A stretch of 7,885 nucleotides of DNA from JBFKAV01 sp041621405 (GCA_041621405.1 JBFKAV010000154.1:1-7885); one strand, 5' to 3'; counted from the first letter of the stretch, positions 1 through 7,600 are shown. Made by a program: numbers and translations. Notes: generated from the sequence alone by a model not told the origin.

Positions 1-1
1 C

Positions 2-937
2 ATCGGCGCGGCGAAGACGCTGGTGCTCGGCACGCTTCTGTCGCTGACGCCGCTGACCTCGATTCTGGTGCTCGGCTGGCTCACCCGCCGGATGCAGGCC
101 ACCATCGAGGCGCGTCTTTCGCGCAGCCCGCAGCCGGCTCCGGGCTGGCTCATGGGTCCCAGCGGCCAGGGCGCGGTGGTGCGCCTTCTGGGTGGGCTCG
201 GCGCCAACATCCGGGCGGGATTTTCCACCGCTGCGGCACTCTTCCTGTTCACCGCGCCCTTCACGGTGCTCTGGCTCGGCGCCTGGTGGGCGGGCTGGGA
301 AAACTCGTTCAACAAGGGCTACGAACAGGCCGCCGTGGGGCCGTCCGTGTTCCTTCTCGGCGCGGCCTTGGCGCTGCCGCTGATGGCGCTCCTGCCGCTG
401 GCGCTGGCCCATGCCGCCGCCGAGGGCCGCGCCGCCGCCGTGTTCGAGCTTCGCCGGCTCCGGGCGCTCGCCACCCATGCCGGCTGGCGCCTGCCTGGCC
501 TCGGCTTTCTCACCCTCGCACTGGCGCTGCCGCTCTTCGCCGCGCGCGGGCTCCCGGCCTTCGCCGGCGCGATCCTGCCCGGCCTCGAAGACATGGCCCC
601 GGCGGAGATCGAGGCGCTCAAGGGCCGGATCGCGCTGGCCCAGTCCGCCTACGCCTTCACCGCGCTCCTCATCCTGCGGAGCCTCGCCGCCCGGATCTAC
701 GCCCGCGCCGCCCCCGCCGCTGCCGGCGCCGACCCCGCGCTCTGGGCCCGCAGCCGCGCCCGCCTTGCCGCGAGCTTCAAGGCACCGCCCTCGCGTCCCC
801 TGCGCGTCCTCTGGCTTCTCTTCGCGCTCGCCCCTGGGCTCGGGCTTTCCTTCCTGATCCTCGCCGGACAGTTCCTGAGCTACGGCTGGTGGCACTGGCT
901 CACCCACCCGTTCCTGCTACTGCCCTGGCCTGGCTGA
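2..937 (+). CDS. Multi-pass inner-membrane protein of unknown function (5' partial)
   Basis: The reading frame is open from the first complete codon of the window, so the true start probably lies upstream; the GTG at 23 is only the first start codon in view. Counting from that GTG there are 304 residues, with hydrophobic segments at about 3-21, 68-90, 107-130, 158-175, 206-222 and 259-288, which suggests five or six membrane passes. Between segments 1 and 2 lies a loop with several Arg residues. Another loop (about 131-157) is basic with an Ala/Glu/Arg-rich run, and these fit cytoplasmic faces. The C-terminus ends in an aromatic stretch (YGWWHW near 288-292). I do not recognise the family and see no catalytic motif. 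The gene ends 64 bases before the glycosyltransferase-like gene on the same strand, so joint transcription is possible but not shown. Coding is well supported by length, codon use and periodic hydrophobicity; function is open. Confidence 0.8.
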   Translation: MGAAKTLVLGTLLSLTPLTSILVLGWLTRRMQATIEARLSRSPQPAPGWLMGPSGQGAVVRLLGGLGANIRAGFSTAAALFLFTAPFTVLWLGAWWAGWENSFNKGYEQAAVGPSVFLLGAALALPLMALLPLALAHAAAEGRAAAVFELRRLRALATHAGWRLPGLGFLTLALALPLFAARGLPAFAGAILPGLEDMAPAEIEALKGRIALAQSAYAFTALLILRSLAARIYARAAPAAAGADPALWARSRARLAASFKAPPSRPLRVLWLLFALAPGLGLSFLILAGQFLSYGWWHWLTHPFLLLPWPG

Positions 938-1001
938 GCCGACCTTTTCGCCGCCGCCCCGGCCCCTATACTCGGCCACCGAATCCCCCGAGGCCGAGCG
1001 A

Positions 1002-1997
1002 ATGGCGCCGAAGAAACCCAAACCCTTCAACCTGATGATCGTCGCCCAGAAGGGCCGGCTCGAGTACGAGGCGGTGCTGTTCGCGGCCTCGCTGCGCCGG
1101 TCCGCCCCGGACTTCGCCGGCCGGCTTTTCGTCGCCGAACCCCAGCCCGGGCCGCTCTGGTCGCGCGAGACGCGGATCACCCACCCCGTCCGCGCGCTGC
1201 TCGAGGAGAACGGCGCCACGATCCTGCCCTTCGACTCCCGCGTCTTCGGCCAGAGCTACCCGCACGGCAACAAGATCGAGGCGCTCGCCGCGCTTCCCGA
1301 GGGTGAGCCCTTCGTCTTCTTCGACACCGACACGCTGGTGATCGGCGACCTCGCCCGCGTCGCCTTCCCCTGGGACCGCCCGTCAGCCTCGATGCGCCGC
1401 GAAGGAACCTGGCCCCAGATCGAGCTCTACGGCCCCGGCTATTGCGAGATCTGGCGCTCGCTCTACGACAGGTTCGGGCTGGAGTTCGCCAGCACGCTCG
1501 ACCTCTCGCAGCCCGACGAGTACTGGCAGCGCTATCTCTATTTCAACGCCGGCTGGTTCTTCGGCACCTGCCCTCGTGCCTTCGGCGAGAAGTTCCTCGC
1601 CTACGCGCAGGCGATCCGCGACGACCCGCCCGAAACCCTGGTCTGCCAGTCGCTCGACCCCTGGCTCGACCAGGTGGCGTTGCCACTGGTGATCCACGCC
1701 CTTGGCGGCGGCCGCCCGGGCTCCGAACTTGCGGGCCTCGACGGCGAGGTCACCTGCCACTGGCGCCTGCTGCCACTGCTTTATGCCCGCGAGAGCGACC
1801 GCGTGGTCGAGGTGCTCGAGGGGGTCGCGGCGCCGAACCGGATCAAGAAGGTGCTGAAGGAGCACGAGCCGATGAAGCGGCTGATCTACCAGGGCCGCGG
1901 CCAGAAGGCCCGCGCGCTCTTCGACCGCGCCAACCTGCCCCGTCGCGAGCAGGCGATCCGCAACAAGCTGAAGTCCGAAGGCTTCTGGATGCGCTAG
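1002..1997 (+). CDS. GT-A-fold glycosyltransferase-like protein (GT8-like hypothetical)
   Basis: A 331-residue soluble protein with no signal peptide or membrane segment. The N-terminus (FNLMIVAQKGRLEYEAVLF, about 9-27) reads as a first beta strand and helix of a nucleotide-sugar binding fold. At 106-117 the run FFDTDTLVIGDL carries a DxD-type motif (D108, D110), which in GT-A enzymes binds the metal and the nucleotide sugar. NKIEAL at 90-95 matches the usual lysine-bearing helix just before the DxD strand. FNAGWFFG at 181-188 matches the FNAG acceptor-side motif of GT8-like families, and DQ at 223-224 the following conserved pair. The C-terminal 60 residues are basic and helical. Fold assignment is motif-based; donor and acceptor sugars cannot be told. 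The ATG at 1002 has only a weak purine-rich stretch (GAGGCCGAG) before it, but the protein begins well there. The gene sits 25 bases ahead of arsC, probably in one transcript. Alternative: a non-catalytic relative, since many such proteins are annotated only as hypothetical. Confidence 0.8.
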   Translation: MAPKKPKPFNLMIVAQKGRLEYEAVLFAASLRRSAPDFAGRLFVAEPQPGPLWSRETRITHPVRALLEENGATILPFDSRVFGQSYPHGNKIEALAALPEGEPFVFFDTDTLVIGDLARVAFPWDRPSASMRREGTWPQIELYGPGYCEIWRSLYDRFGLEFASTLDLSQPDEYWQRYLYFNAGWFFGTCPRAFGEKFLAYAQAIRDDPPETLVCQSLDPWLDQVALPLVIHALGGGRPGSELAGLDGEVTCHWRLLPLLYARESDRVVEVLEGVAAPNRIKKVLKEHEPMKRLIYQGRGQKARALFDRANLPRREQAIRNKLKSEGFWMR

Positions 1998-2010
1998 CGG
2001 CGCGAGCCAG

Positions 2011-2015
2011 GGAGG
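2011..2015 (+). promoter_or_regulatory. Strong ribosome binding site of the ArsC-family gene
   Basis: GGAGG, followed by AAAACCC, sits seven bases before a GTG at 2023. It is one of the best Shine-Dalgarno sequences in the window and fixes this GTG as the start despite the non-ATG codon. It lies inside the 25-base gap after the glycosyltransferase-like gene, which supports translation from a shared transcript. Confidence 0.75.
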
Positions 2016-2022
2016 AAAACCC

Positions 2023-2391
2023 GTGACGGTCGTGATCTACCACAACCCCGCCTGCGGCACGTCCCGCAATGTGCTCGCCTTGATCCGGGAGGCGGGCCAC
2101 GAGCCCATTGTGATCCCCTATCTCGAAACCGGCTGGACGAGGGCCCAGCTCCTCGGCCTCCTTGCCGCCGCCGACCTGACTGCGCGGGACGCGCTCAGGA
2201 CCAACGGCTCGCCTGCCGCCGAGCTCGGCCTGCTCGACGAGGACGTCACCGACGAGGCGCTGATCGAGGCGATGGTCGCCCATCCGGTGCTGATGAACCG
2301 GCCCATCGTCTGCACACCGAAGGGCGTCCGCCTCTGCCGGCCGGCCGAGACCGTGCGCGACCTTCTCGACGCTCCGCAGCCCGGCGGCTGA
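2023..2391 (+). CDS. arsC: Glutaredoxin-coupled arsenate reductase, ArsC/Spx family
   Basis: A 122-residue cytoplasmic protein, slightly shorter than the plasmid R773 ArsC (about 141). Members reduce arsenate to arsenite using glutathione and glutaredoxin. The N-terminal strand is followed by HNPACGTSRN (7-16), the family's active-site loop with the catalytic Cys at 11. The three arginines that bind arsenate in the R773 enzyme (R60, R94, R107, with Cys12) appear with a constant offset of one: R59 in ARDALRT, R93 in NRPIV, and R106 in RLCRP. The full catalytic set therefore supports a real reductase rather than an Spx-like regulator or YffB-type relative. No arsR, arsB/acr3 or arsH is visible nearby, so this is a stand-alone copy placed between a glycosyltransferase-like gene and metY. 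It starts at GTG with a strong Shine-Dalgarno. Function in arsenate detoxification is inferred from motifs; another thiol role for a chromosomal orphan is possible. Confidence 0.88.
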   Translation: MTVVIYHNPACGTSRNVLALIREAGHEPIVIPYLETGWTRAQLLGLLAAADLTARDALRTNGSPAAELGLLDEDVTDEALIEAMVAHPVLMNRPIVCTPKGVRLCRPAETVRDLLDAPQPGG

Positions 2392-2480
2392 GAGGGCCGG
2401 GCGTGAGCCCGTAAGCCGGCGTTGTGCGCCTCGGACCCTTGCCCTAACGTCCCCCCGAAATTCGCATCACGGAGAGAACC
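2392..2480 (+). promoter_or_regulatory. Leader/promoter region upstream of metY, with GGAG ribosome binding site
   Basis: An 89-base gap between arsC and metY. GGAGAG at 2471-2476 is a clear Shine-Dalgarno, with GGAG six bases before the ATG at 2481. A poor sigma70-like pair can be drawn (TTGTGC at 2422-2427 and CCTAAC at 2443-2448, 15-base spacer); I rate it weak. A short GGGC-GTGA-GCCC hairpin at 2399-2410 has only four base pairs and no U tract, so it is not a convincing terminator. I see no SAM-II or SAM/SAH riboswitch core, although such leaders are common before methionine genes in alphaproteobacteria. Confidence 0.4.
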
Positions 2481-3770
2481 ATGTCCGACACCGCCAATTA
2501 CGGCTTCGACACGCTGCAGATCCACGCCGGCAGCCGCCCCGACCCGGCCACCGGCGCCCGGCAGACGCCGATCTACCAGACCACGGCCTACGTCTTCCGT
2601 GATGCCGACCACGCCGCCGCGCTCTTCAACCTCCAGGAAGTGGGCTACATCTATTCGCGGCTGACCAACCCGACGGTCGCCGTCCTCCAGGAGCGGATCG
2701 CCACGCTCGAAGGTGGCGTCGGCGCGGTCTGCTGCTCCTCCGGCCACGCGGCCCAGATCATGGCGCTCTTTCCCTTGATGTCGCCAGGCAAGAACGTGGT
2801 CTCGGCCACGAAGCTCTACGGCGGCACCGTCCAGCAGTTCACCAACACGATCCGCAAGTTCGGCTGGTCGGCCAGGTTCGTCGATACCGACGACCTGAAG
2901 GCGGTCGAGGCCGCCATCGACGACGACACCCGCGCGATTTTCTGCGAGTCGATCGCCAACCCCGGCGGCTACGTCACCGACATTCCCGCCATCGCCAAGA
3001 TCGCCGACAAGGCCGGCGTGCCTCTCATCGTCGACAATACCTCGGCCTCGCCCTACCTCTGCCGCCCGATCGAGATGGGCGCGACCCTGGTCGTGCACTC
3101 GACCACCAAGTACCTCACCGGCAACGGCACCGTCACCGGCGGCGCCATCGTCGATTCCGGCAAGTTCAACTGGTCGAACGGCAAGTTCCCCTCGATGTCC
3201 GAGCCCGAGCCGGCCTATCACGGGCTGAAGTTCCACGAGACCTTCGGGCCGCTGTCCTTCACCTTCTACAGCATCGCCATCGGGCTCAGGGACCTCGGCA
3301 TGACGATGAACCCGCAGGGCGCGCATTACACGCTCCTCGGCATCGAGACGCTGTCGCTCAGGATGCAGAAGCACGTCGAGAACGCGGTCAAGGTCGCCAC
3401 CTGGCTCGAGAAGGACCCGCGGGTCGAGCAGGTCACCTATGCCGGCCTGCCCTCCTCGCCCTATGCGAAGCGCGCCAAGAAGCTCTACCCGAAGGGCGCC
3501 GGCGCGCTCTTCACCTTCGCGGTCAAGGGCGGCTACGAGGCCTGCGTCAAGCTGGTCAACGCCGTGGAGATCTTCAGCCACGTCGCCAATCTCGGCGACA
3601 CCCGCTCGCTGATCATCCACTCGGCCTCGACCACCCACCGCCAGCTGACGCCCGAGCAGCAGAAGGCGGCCGGTGCGGACCCCAACGTGGTGCGGCTCTC
3701 GATCGGCATCGAGAATGCCGACGACCTGATCGCCGATCTCGACCAGGCACTCGCCAAGGCCACGGCCTGA
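2481..3770 (+). CDS. metY: O-acetylhomoserine sulfhydrylase (O-acetylhomoserine aminocarboxypropyltransferase)
   Basis: A 429-residue cytoplasmic PLP enzyme of the Cys/Met-metabolism family, expected to be a homotetramer, that forms homocysteine from O-acetyl-L-homoserine and sulfide. It gives direct sulfhydrylation in methionine synthesis. The length fits MetY (about 420-440) better than the O-succinylhomoserine enzyme MetZ (about 390-400). FDTLQIHAG at 9-17 and the PIYQTTAYVF run (30-39) are typical MetY openings. YSR at 58-60 supplies phosphate-binding residues to the neighbouring subunit. SSGHAA at 86-91 is the PLP phosphate loop, D185 in IVDNT contacts the pyridine nitrogen, and K210 in HSTTKYLTG is the Schiff-base lysine. 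The C-terminal GDTRSLIIHSASTTH (372-386) and VVRLSIGIEN (403-412, with R405 as likely carboxylate binder) are also intact. The start has a GGAG six bases upstream. The gene converges on the SIMPL-protein gene. Assignment is firm at family level; the exact acyl group is inferred. Confidence 0.93.
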   Translation: MSDTANYGFDTLQIHAGSRPDPATGARQTPIYQTTAYVFRDADHAAALFNLQEVGYIYSRLTNPTVAVLQERIATLEGGVGAVCCSSGHAAQIMALFPLMSPGKNVVSATKLYGGTVQQFTNTIRKFGWSARFVDTDDLKAVEAAIDDDTRAIFCESIANPGGYVTDIPAIAKIADKAGVPLIVDNTSASPYLCRPIEMGATLVVHSTTKYLTGNGTVTGGAIVDSGKFNWSNGKFPSMSEPEPAYHGLKFHETFGPLSFTFYSIAIGLRDLGMTMNPQGAHYTLLGIETLSLRMQKHVENAVKVATWLEKDPRVEQVTYAGLPSSPYAKRAKKLYPKGAGALFTFAVKGGYEACVKLVNAVEIFSHVANLGDTRSLIIHSASTTHRQLTPEQQKAAGADPNVVRLSIGIENADDLIADLDQALAKATA

Positions 3771-3778
3771 CCGGGCAA

Positions 3779-3801
3779 GGGGAGAGGTCGCCCCTTTCCC
3801 C
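3779..3801. terminator. Hairpin between convergent metY and SIMPL-protein genes
   Basis: Within the 40-base convergent gap, positions 3779-3787 (GGGGAGAGG) can pair with 3793-3801 (CCTTTCCCC), giving a nine-pair stem with one G-U and a five-base loop. A competing shorter stem (3777-3782 with 3791-3796) uses part of the same bases. No U tract follows on either strand, so it does not meet the classical intrinsic-terminator pattern; its position between two facing genes is the main support for a shared, bidirectional 3' end structure. Confidence 0.45.
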
Positions 3802-3810
3802 GTCCCTGGC

Positions 3811-4500
3811 CTAGCCGCCGAGCTGCCACACGATGGTGACGCGCGCCGTCACCTCGGTCTCGCCCGCGGCCACCGGCACCGCGTCGGCCATCGCCGCCTC
3901 CATCCGGAACATCGGCATCGGGCCGGAGACCCCCTGATCCTCCGCGATCGACAGGATCGGGCCGAGGCTCACCCCCGCGGCGCCGGCCAGAAGCTCGGCC
4001 TTGCGCCAGGCATCGGCCACCGCCTCGGCGCGCGCCTCGTCGAGCCGGGGCATCGGGTCCTGGAGGCCGAAGCTCACCCCGTGGAGCGTGTTCACCCCGC
4101 CCGCCAGCGCACCGTCGAGCAGCCTGCCGAGCTCGTCCAACGCCCGGACCCGCACCGTCACCGTGTTCGCCGCGCTGAACCCGGTGATCCTCGGCGGCTC
4201 GTCGCCGGTGCGCGAATGCTGCCAGACCGGGCCCAGCGAGAGCCCCGAGGTCTGGATGTCGCGGTCTTCGACCCCCGCCGCGGCGAGCTGCACCAATAGC
4301 GCCGCCACCCCGTCCGAGGTCCGGTCCATCGCCGCCTTCGCCGTCTCCGCCTGAGCCGAGACGCCCAGGCTCACCGTCGCCATGTCGGGCACCGCGGCGA
4401 CGCGGCCCTCCCCGGTCACGGTGATCCGCGCCACCTCGCCTTCCGCCCAGGCCGCGCCCGCCAGCAGCACGGCCACCACGATTGCCCCGATCCTGCGCAT
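3811..4500 (-). CDS. Exported SIMPL-domain (DUF541) protein
   Basis: With the start chosen here the protein has 229 residues. MRRIGAIVVAVLLAGAAWA (1-19) is a clean Sec signal peptide with a basic start, a hydrophobic core and an AWA cleavage site before EGE, so the mature protein should be periplasmic. ITVTGEGRVAAVPDMATVSLGV (roughly 26-47) is the hallmark opening of SIMPL/DUF541 domains, and the spacing of the rest (a DIQTSGLSL-type strand near 82-90, a TVTVRV strand near 113-118, and a final VTARVTIVWQL strand) covers the whole domain. Members include E. coli YggE and BP26 of Brucella; they form oligomers and have been linked to oxidative stress, but no enzymatic reaction is established. 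Two ATGs lie six bases apart (4506 and 4500). The Shine-Dalgarno abuts the first one, so the second is preferred. The gene is convergent with metY and divergent from the large membrane-protein gene. Confidence 0.88.
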   Translation of the reverse strand: MRRIGAIVVAVLLAGAAWAEGEVARITVTGEGRVAAVPDMATVSLGVSAQAETAKAAMDRTSDGVAALLVQLAAAGVEDRDIQTSGLSLGPVWQHSRTGDEPPRITGFSAANTVTVRVRALDELGRLLDGALAGGVNTLHGVSFGLQDPMPRLDEARAEAVADAWRKAELLAGAAGVSLGPILSIAEDQGVSGPMPMFRMEAAMADAVPVAAGETEVTARVTIVWQLGG

Positions 4501-4506
4501 CGTCAT

Positions 4507-4512
4507 CCTCCC
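4507..4512 (-). promoter_or_regulatory. Ribosome binding site deciding the SIMPL-protein start
   Basis: On the minus strand GGGAGG is immediately followed by ATGACGATG. The upstream ATG (4506) would have no spacer, whereas the second ATG (4500) lies six bases from the GGAGG core, a normal distance. This favours the 229-residue product over the 231-residue one. Confidence 0.7.
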
Positions 4513-4589
4513 TTTCGTGCAGTTCTCCGCCGTTCTGACGCGCGCGGCAAGCCGCAGCTTGGGCCGACGCCTTTCCTCGGGCGGAAACC

Positions 4590-4598
4590 TGCTATAAC
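4590..4598 (+). promoter_or_regulatory. Candidate extended -10 promoter element (TGCTATAAC)
   Basis: TGCTATAAC matches the extended -10 form TGnTATAAT at all but the last base, in a region of very high GC where such a word is unlikely by chance. No good -35 hexamer is seen 16-18 bases upstream. Transcription would begin near 4605, about 48 bases before the ATG at 4653, and would read into the large membrane-protein gene. The element lies in the divergent gap between that gene and the SIMPL-protein gene. Confidence 0.4.
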
Positions 4599-4639
4599 CC
4601 TAATTCGTCGTCCGGTCGGCTAACGATGCGGGCCTGCGC

Positions 4640-4645
4640 TATAAT
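4640..4645 (+). promoter_or_regulatory. Consensus -10 box (TATAAT) just ahead of the large ORF
   Basis: A perfect TATAAT ends seven bases before the ATG at 4653. A transcript started from it would begin at or next to that ATG, which would make the message leaderless. No Shine-Dalgarno precedes the ATG, which fits. The -35 region (around 4617-4622) is poor. The word also overlaps an in-frame ATG at 4644, so it could be coding if an upstream start is used. Confidence 0.4.
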
Positions 4646-4652
4646 GAGACCG

Positions 4653-7600
4653 ATGAAGCCCGAATTCGCTCTCGACCTGTCGCAGGAGGCAATCGCACTC
4701 CTCCGCCGCCAGAAGCGTGGCTGGCAGGCGCTGGGCGAGGCGCGCCTCGACGACCCGCGCCTGAAGCGGCGGCTGACCGAGCTGCGCGCCGCCGCGCTTG
4801 CCGAGTGCCCCGAAGGCCTGACGACCAAGCTGATCCTGCCCGAGGGCCAGGTGCTCTACACCGCCGTCGGCTGCACCGAGAAGGAGGACGAGGCGCGCCG
4901 CGCCGCAATCTCCAAGGCCCTCGACGGGATGACGCCCTACGCGGTCGACGAGCTCGCCTTCGACTATGAGGCCGAGGGCGAGGTGCTGCACGTCGCCGTC
5001 GTGGCCCGCGAGACATTGGAAGAGGCCGAAGGCTTCGCCGTCGAGCACGGCTTCAACCCGGTCTCCATCGTCGCCCGCCCGAAGGGCGGCAGCTTCACCG
5101 GCGAGCCGTTCTTCGGCGCCACCGAAGCGGCCGGCGGGTTCCTGCCCAAGGGCGCGAAGGTCGAACGCGACGTGCTGCCGACGCTGGTCACGCTGAAGCT
5201 GACGATGCCGGCCAAGGAGAAACCGGCCGCTGCGAAGGATGCCCCGAAGGCGGCACCAGAAGCCGCCGAGGACGAGGACGAGGCCGAACGCGCGCTGCGG
5301 CGCGCCCTCGGCGAGCCGGAGAGCGAGCCGGAGCCTGACGAGGCAGCCGATGCCATGGCGCCCGCGGCGCCGGCCGAGGCCGCGCCGGCATCGGCGACGA
5401 AACCCGCGCCGGCTGCCGAATCGGCCAGGTCGGAGAGCGCGCGGGCGCCCGCCGGACCCGAGGCCGCGCCAGAGCCGGCGGCGGCAGAGCTGCCGCAGGC
5501 GCCGGAACCGGACGCCGTGCCAGAGCCCGCCGCCAAGGCCGAGGCCGAACCCGCTCCGACGTCGACGGCCGCCCCGGTCCGCCCCGCCGAGCCGGAAGCT
5601 TCGGCCCCGGTCGCGGCCGAGGCGGAAGCGGCCGCGGCCGACGCCGGGGAGGTCGAGGAAGAGCCAGGTCCACCCGCCGCCCCGGAACTGGCCAAAGCCT
5701 CCGAACAGGTCCCGGCCGCCGTTGGCCCGGCCGGCGCCGAGTTCGAGACGGTTCCCGAACCCGAGCCGGCCGCCGAGATCGAGGCTGGCCGCAAGATCGG
5801 CGACTCTCCCGCGCCCGAGGGAGAATACGAGGACGGCTCTGGGCAAGCCCTCGCGCGCGGTTCCGGACCGGAAGCCGCGGCCGAGGCGGAAACGGCCGCG
5901 ACAGGCGCCGAGGAAGTCGAGGAAGAGCCGGGGCCGCCCGCCACCCCGGAACTGGGCAATGCCACCGAGCCGGTCCCACCCGCCATTGGCCCGGTTAGCG
6001 CCGAGCTCGGGACCGTGCCAGAACCCGAACCGGCCGCCAAGGACGAGCCTCGCGGCAAGATCAGTGACGCACCCGCGCCCGAGGGAGGGTCTGCGGACGG
6101 CCCCGAGCAAGGCCGCGCGCGCGTTACCGGACCGGACACCGCAGCCGAGGCCCGGACCGATGCAGCGCCTGCCACGGGGGCTGCGCAGGCCCCCGAAGCG
6201 GACGGGAAGACGGTGCCCGACGCTGCGCCCGTTGCCGAGGCACCTGAAGCGGCCGGGCACAGCCCGGACCAGCCTGTCGTGGTCGAGCTCGAACCGGAAA
6301 CCTTGGCCGATCCGGTTTCGGAGACCGCCGGCAATACGGCGGCGCCCAAGCGCCCGCCGCGCCTCGAAGCTAGGGCCGACCGCCTTGCGGTGACAGCGGG
6401 CGAGCTCCCCCCGCTCGCGACCGCCGCGGCGCCCGAGACCCGTCCCGCCGCGAAAGCGCTGCACGCGCCGCCGCGGCCGGGCAAGGTGCGCCGCCGCGCC
6501 GCCTTCGACGCCCCGGCGAAGCTCCGCAAGGTGCTCGCCCGCCCGCGCGCAACTCCCGTCCCTATTCCGGGGGCAGAGGGGGAGGAGGCCGCCGTCTCGG
6601 CCTTCGGCGCCCGCCCGGCGACCGAGCGGCGGCGCCTGCCGCTGACCCAGCTCGTCCTCGCCGCCGGCCTTATCGCCTTCCTCGCCGCCGTGGCGCTCTG
6701 GGCGGCACTCTTCGGCGGCGCTGGCAACGACGTGCCCGAGGCTCCCGCCGCGACTGCCCCGCCGCCTGCGGCAACGGCGCCGCCGACTGCCGACGCTGCG
6801 CTCCCCGCCGAGCCCGCCGCTCCGGCCGAGCCGTCGACGGCTGCCCTGCCCGCGCCGCCCGAGGAACCCGCGCCGCCCGCCGAGCCGGCGCCGCAGCCAG
6901 GCCTGGCTGCGGCTCCTTCCCCGCCGGAAACACCCACCGCCGCACCGGTCGCGACCCCGGCCCCGGCCGAGACGGACGCTCCTCCAGCGGAACCCGCCGC
7001 GGTCGCCGAACCGACGCTCTCGACCGCGCAGCAGCCGCAACCGGTGCCGGGCGCCGTGCCCGAACCCGGGGCCGAGGCTGAACCGCAGGCGGCGCCGGGC
7101 GTCACGCCGCAGCCGGAGCCCGATGCGCCGCCGGCACCGGAGGCCGAAACCGGGACGGCGGCGCAGCCCGGTGCGACGCCGGAGCCCGAGGCCCCGGTCG
7201 CGGACCTGCCCGGCGCGGACGCAGCGGCGCCCGTCGCCCCGCCCGTGGCTGCCGGGGCCGAGCCCAGGGTCGACGACCTCGCCGTCGCCTATGCCGCCAC
7301 CGGGATCTGGAGCCAGGCGCCCGAGCCGCCGGCCCAGGCCAGCGAAGGCCGCCTGCGTGCGACGGTGACCGCTCTGGTCGATCCGCGCCTGCCTGCGCCG
7401 CCGGCGCCCGGCCTGCCACGGGGCGCTGCCGCGCCGAGCGACAGCTCGCCCGGGACCCAGGCTCTGCCACCGGCCCCCGCTACCCCCGCTGCCCCCCCGG
7501 GCGAGGTCGAGCCCGAGGCGCCCGATCTGGTCGTCGCCACGCCGGAAGGGACGCCGACGCCCAGCGGCACCATCGTCTATCTCGGCCGCCCGCCGATCAC

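Noticed and set aside
2392..2480. Possible SAM-responsive riboswitch ahead of metY
   Set aside because: Only 89 bases are available and I could not fit SAM-II or SAM/SAH core sequences; a covariance-model search would be decisive.
2118..3638. A minus-strand open frame of 506 codons opposite metY and arsC
   Set aside because: metY and arsC carry complete catalytic motifs on the plus strand; the antisense product has no motif and a composition dictated by the opposite strand.
5239..6393. A plus-strand frame of 384 codons rich in Arg and Pro inside the large ORF
   Set aside because: It is a shifted frame of the same low-complexity DNA, has no ribosome binding site, and the 1077-codon frame explains the region.
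4620..7040. A minus-strand open frame of 806 codons under the large membrane-protein gene
   Set aside because: The translation is Gly/Arg-rich low complexity without a recognisable domain, as expected opposite a GC-rich Ala/Pro coding strand. The plus-strand frame has a folded domain, a membrane helix and no stop over a longer span.
4964..7105. A minus-strand open frame of 713 codons rich in Ala, Gly and Ser
   Set aside because: Same composition effect in another frame; its product is a monotonous Ala/Gly/Ser chain and it overlaps the other antisense frame as well.
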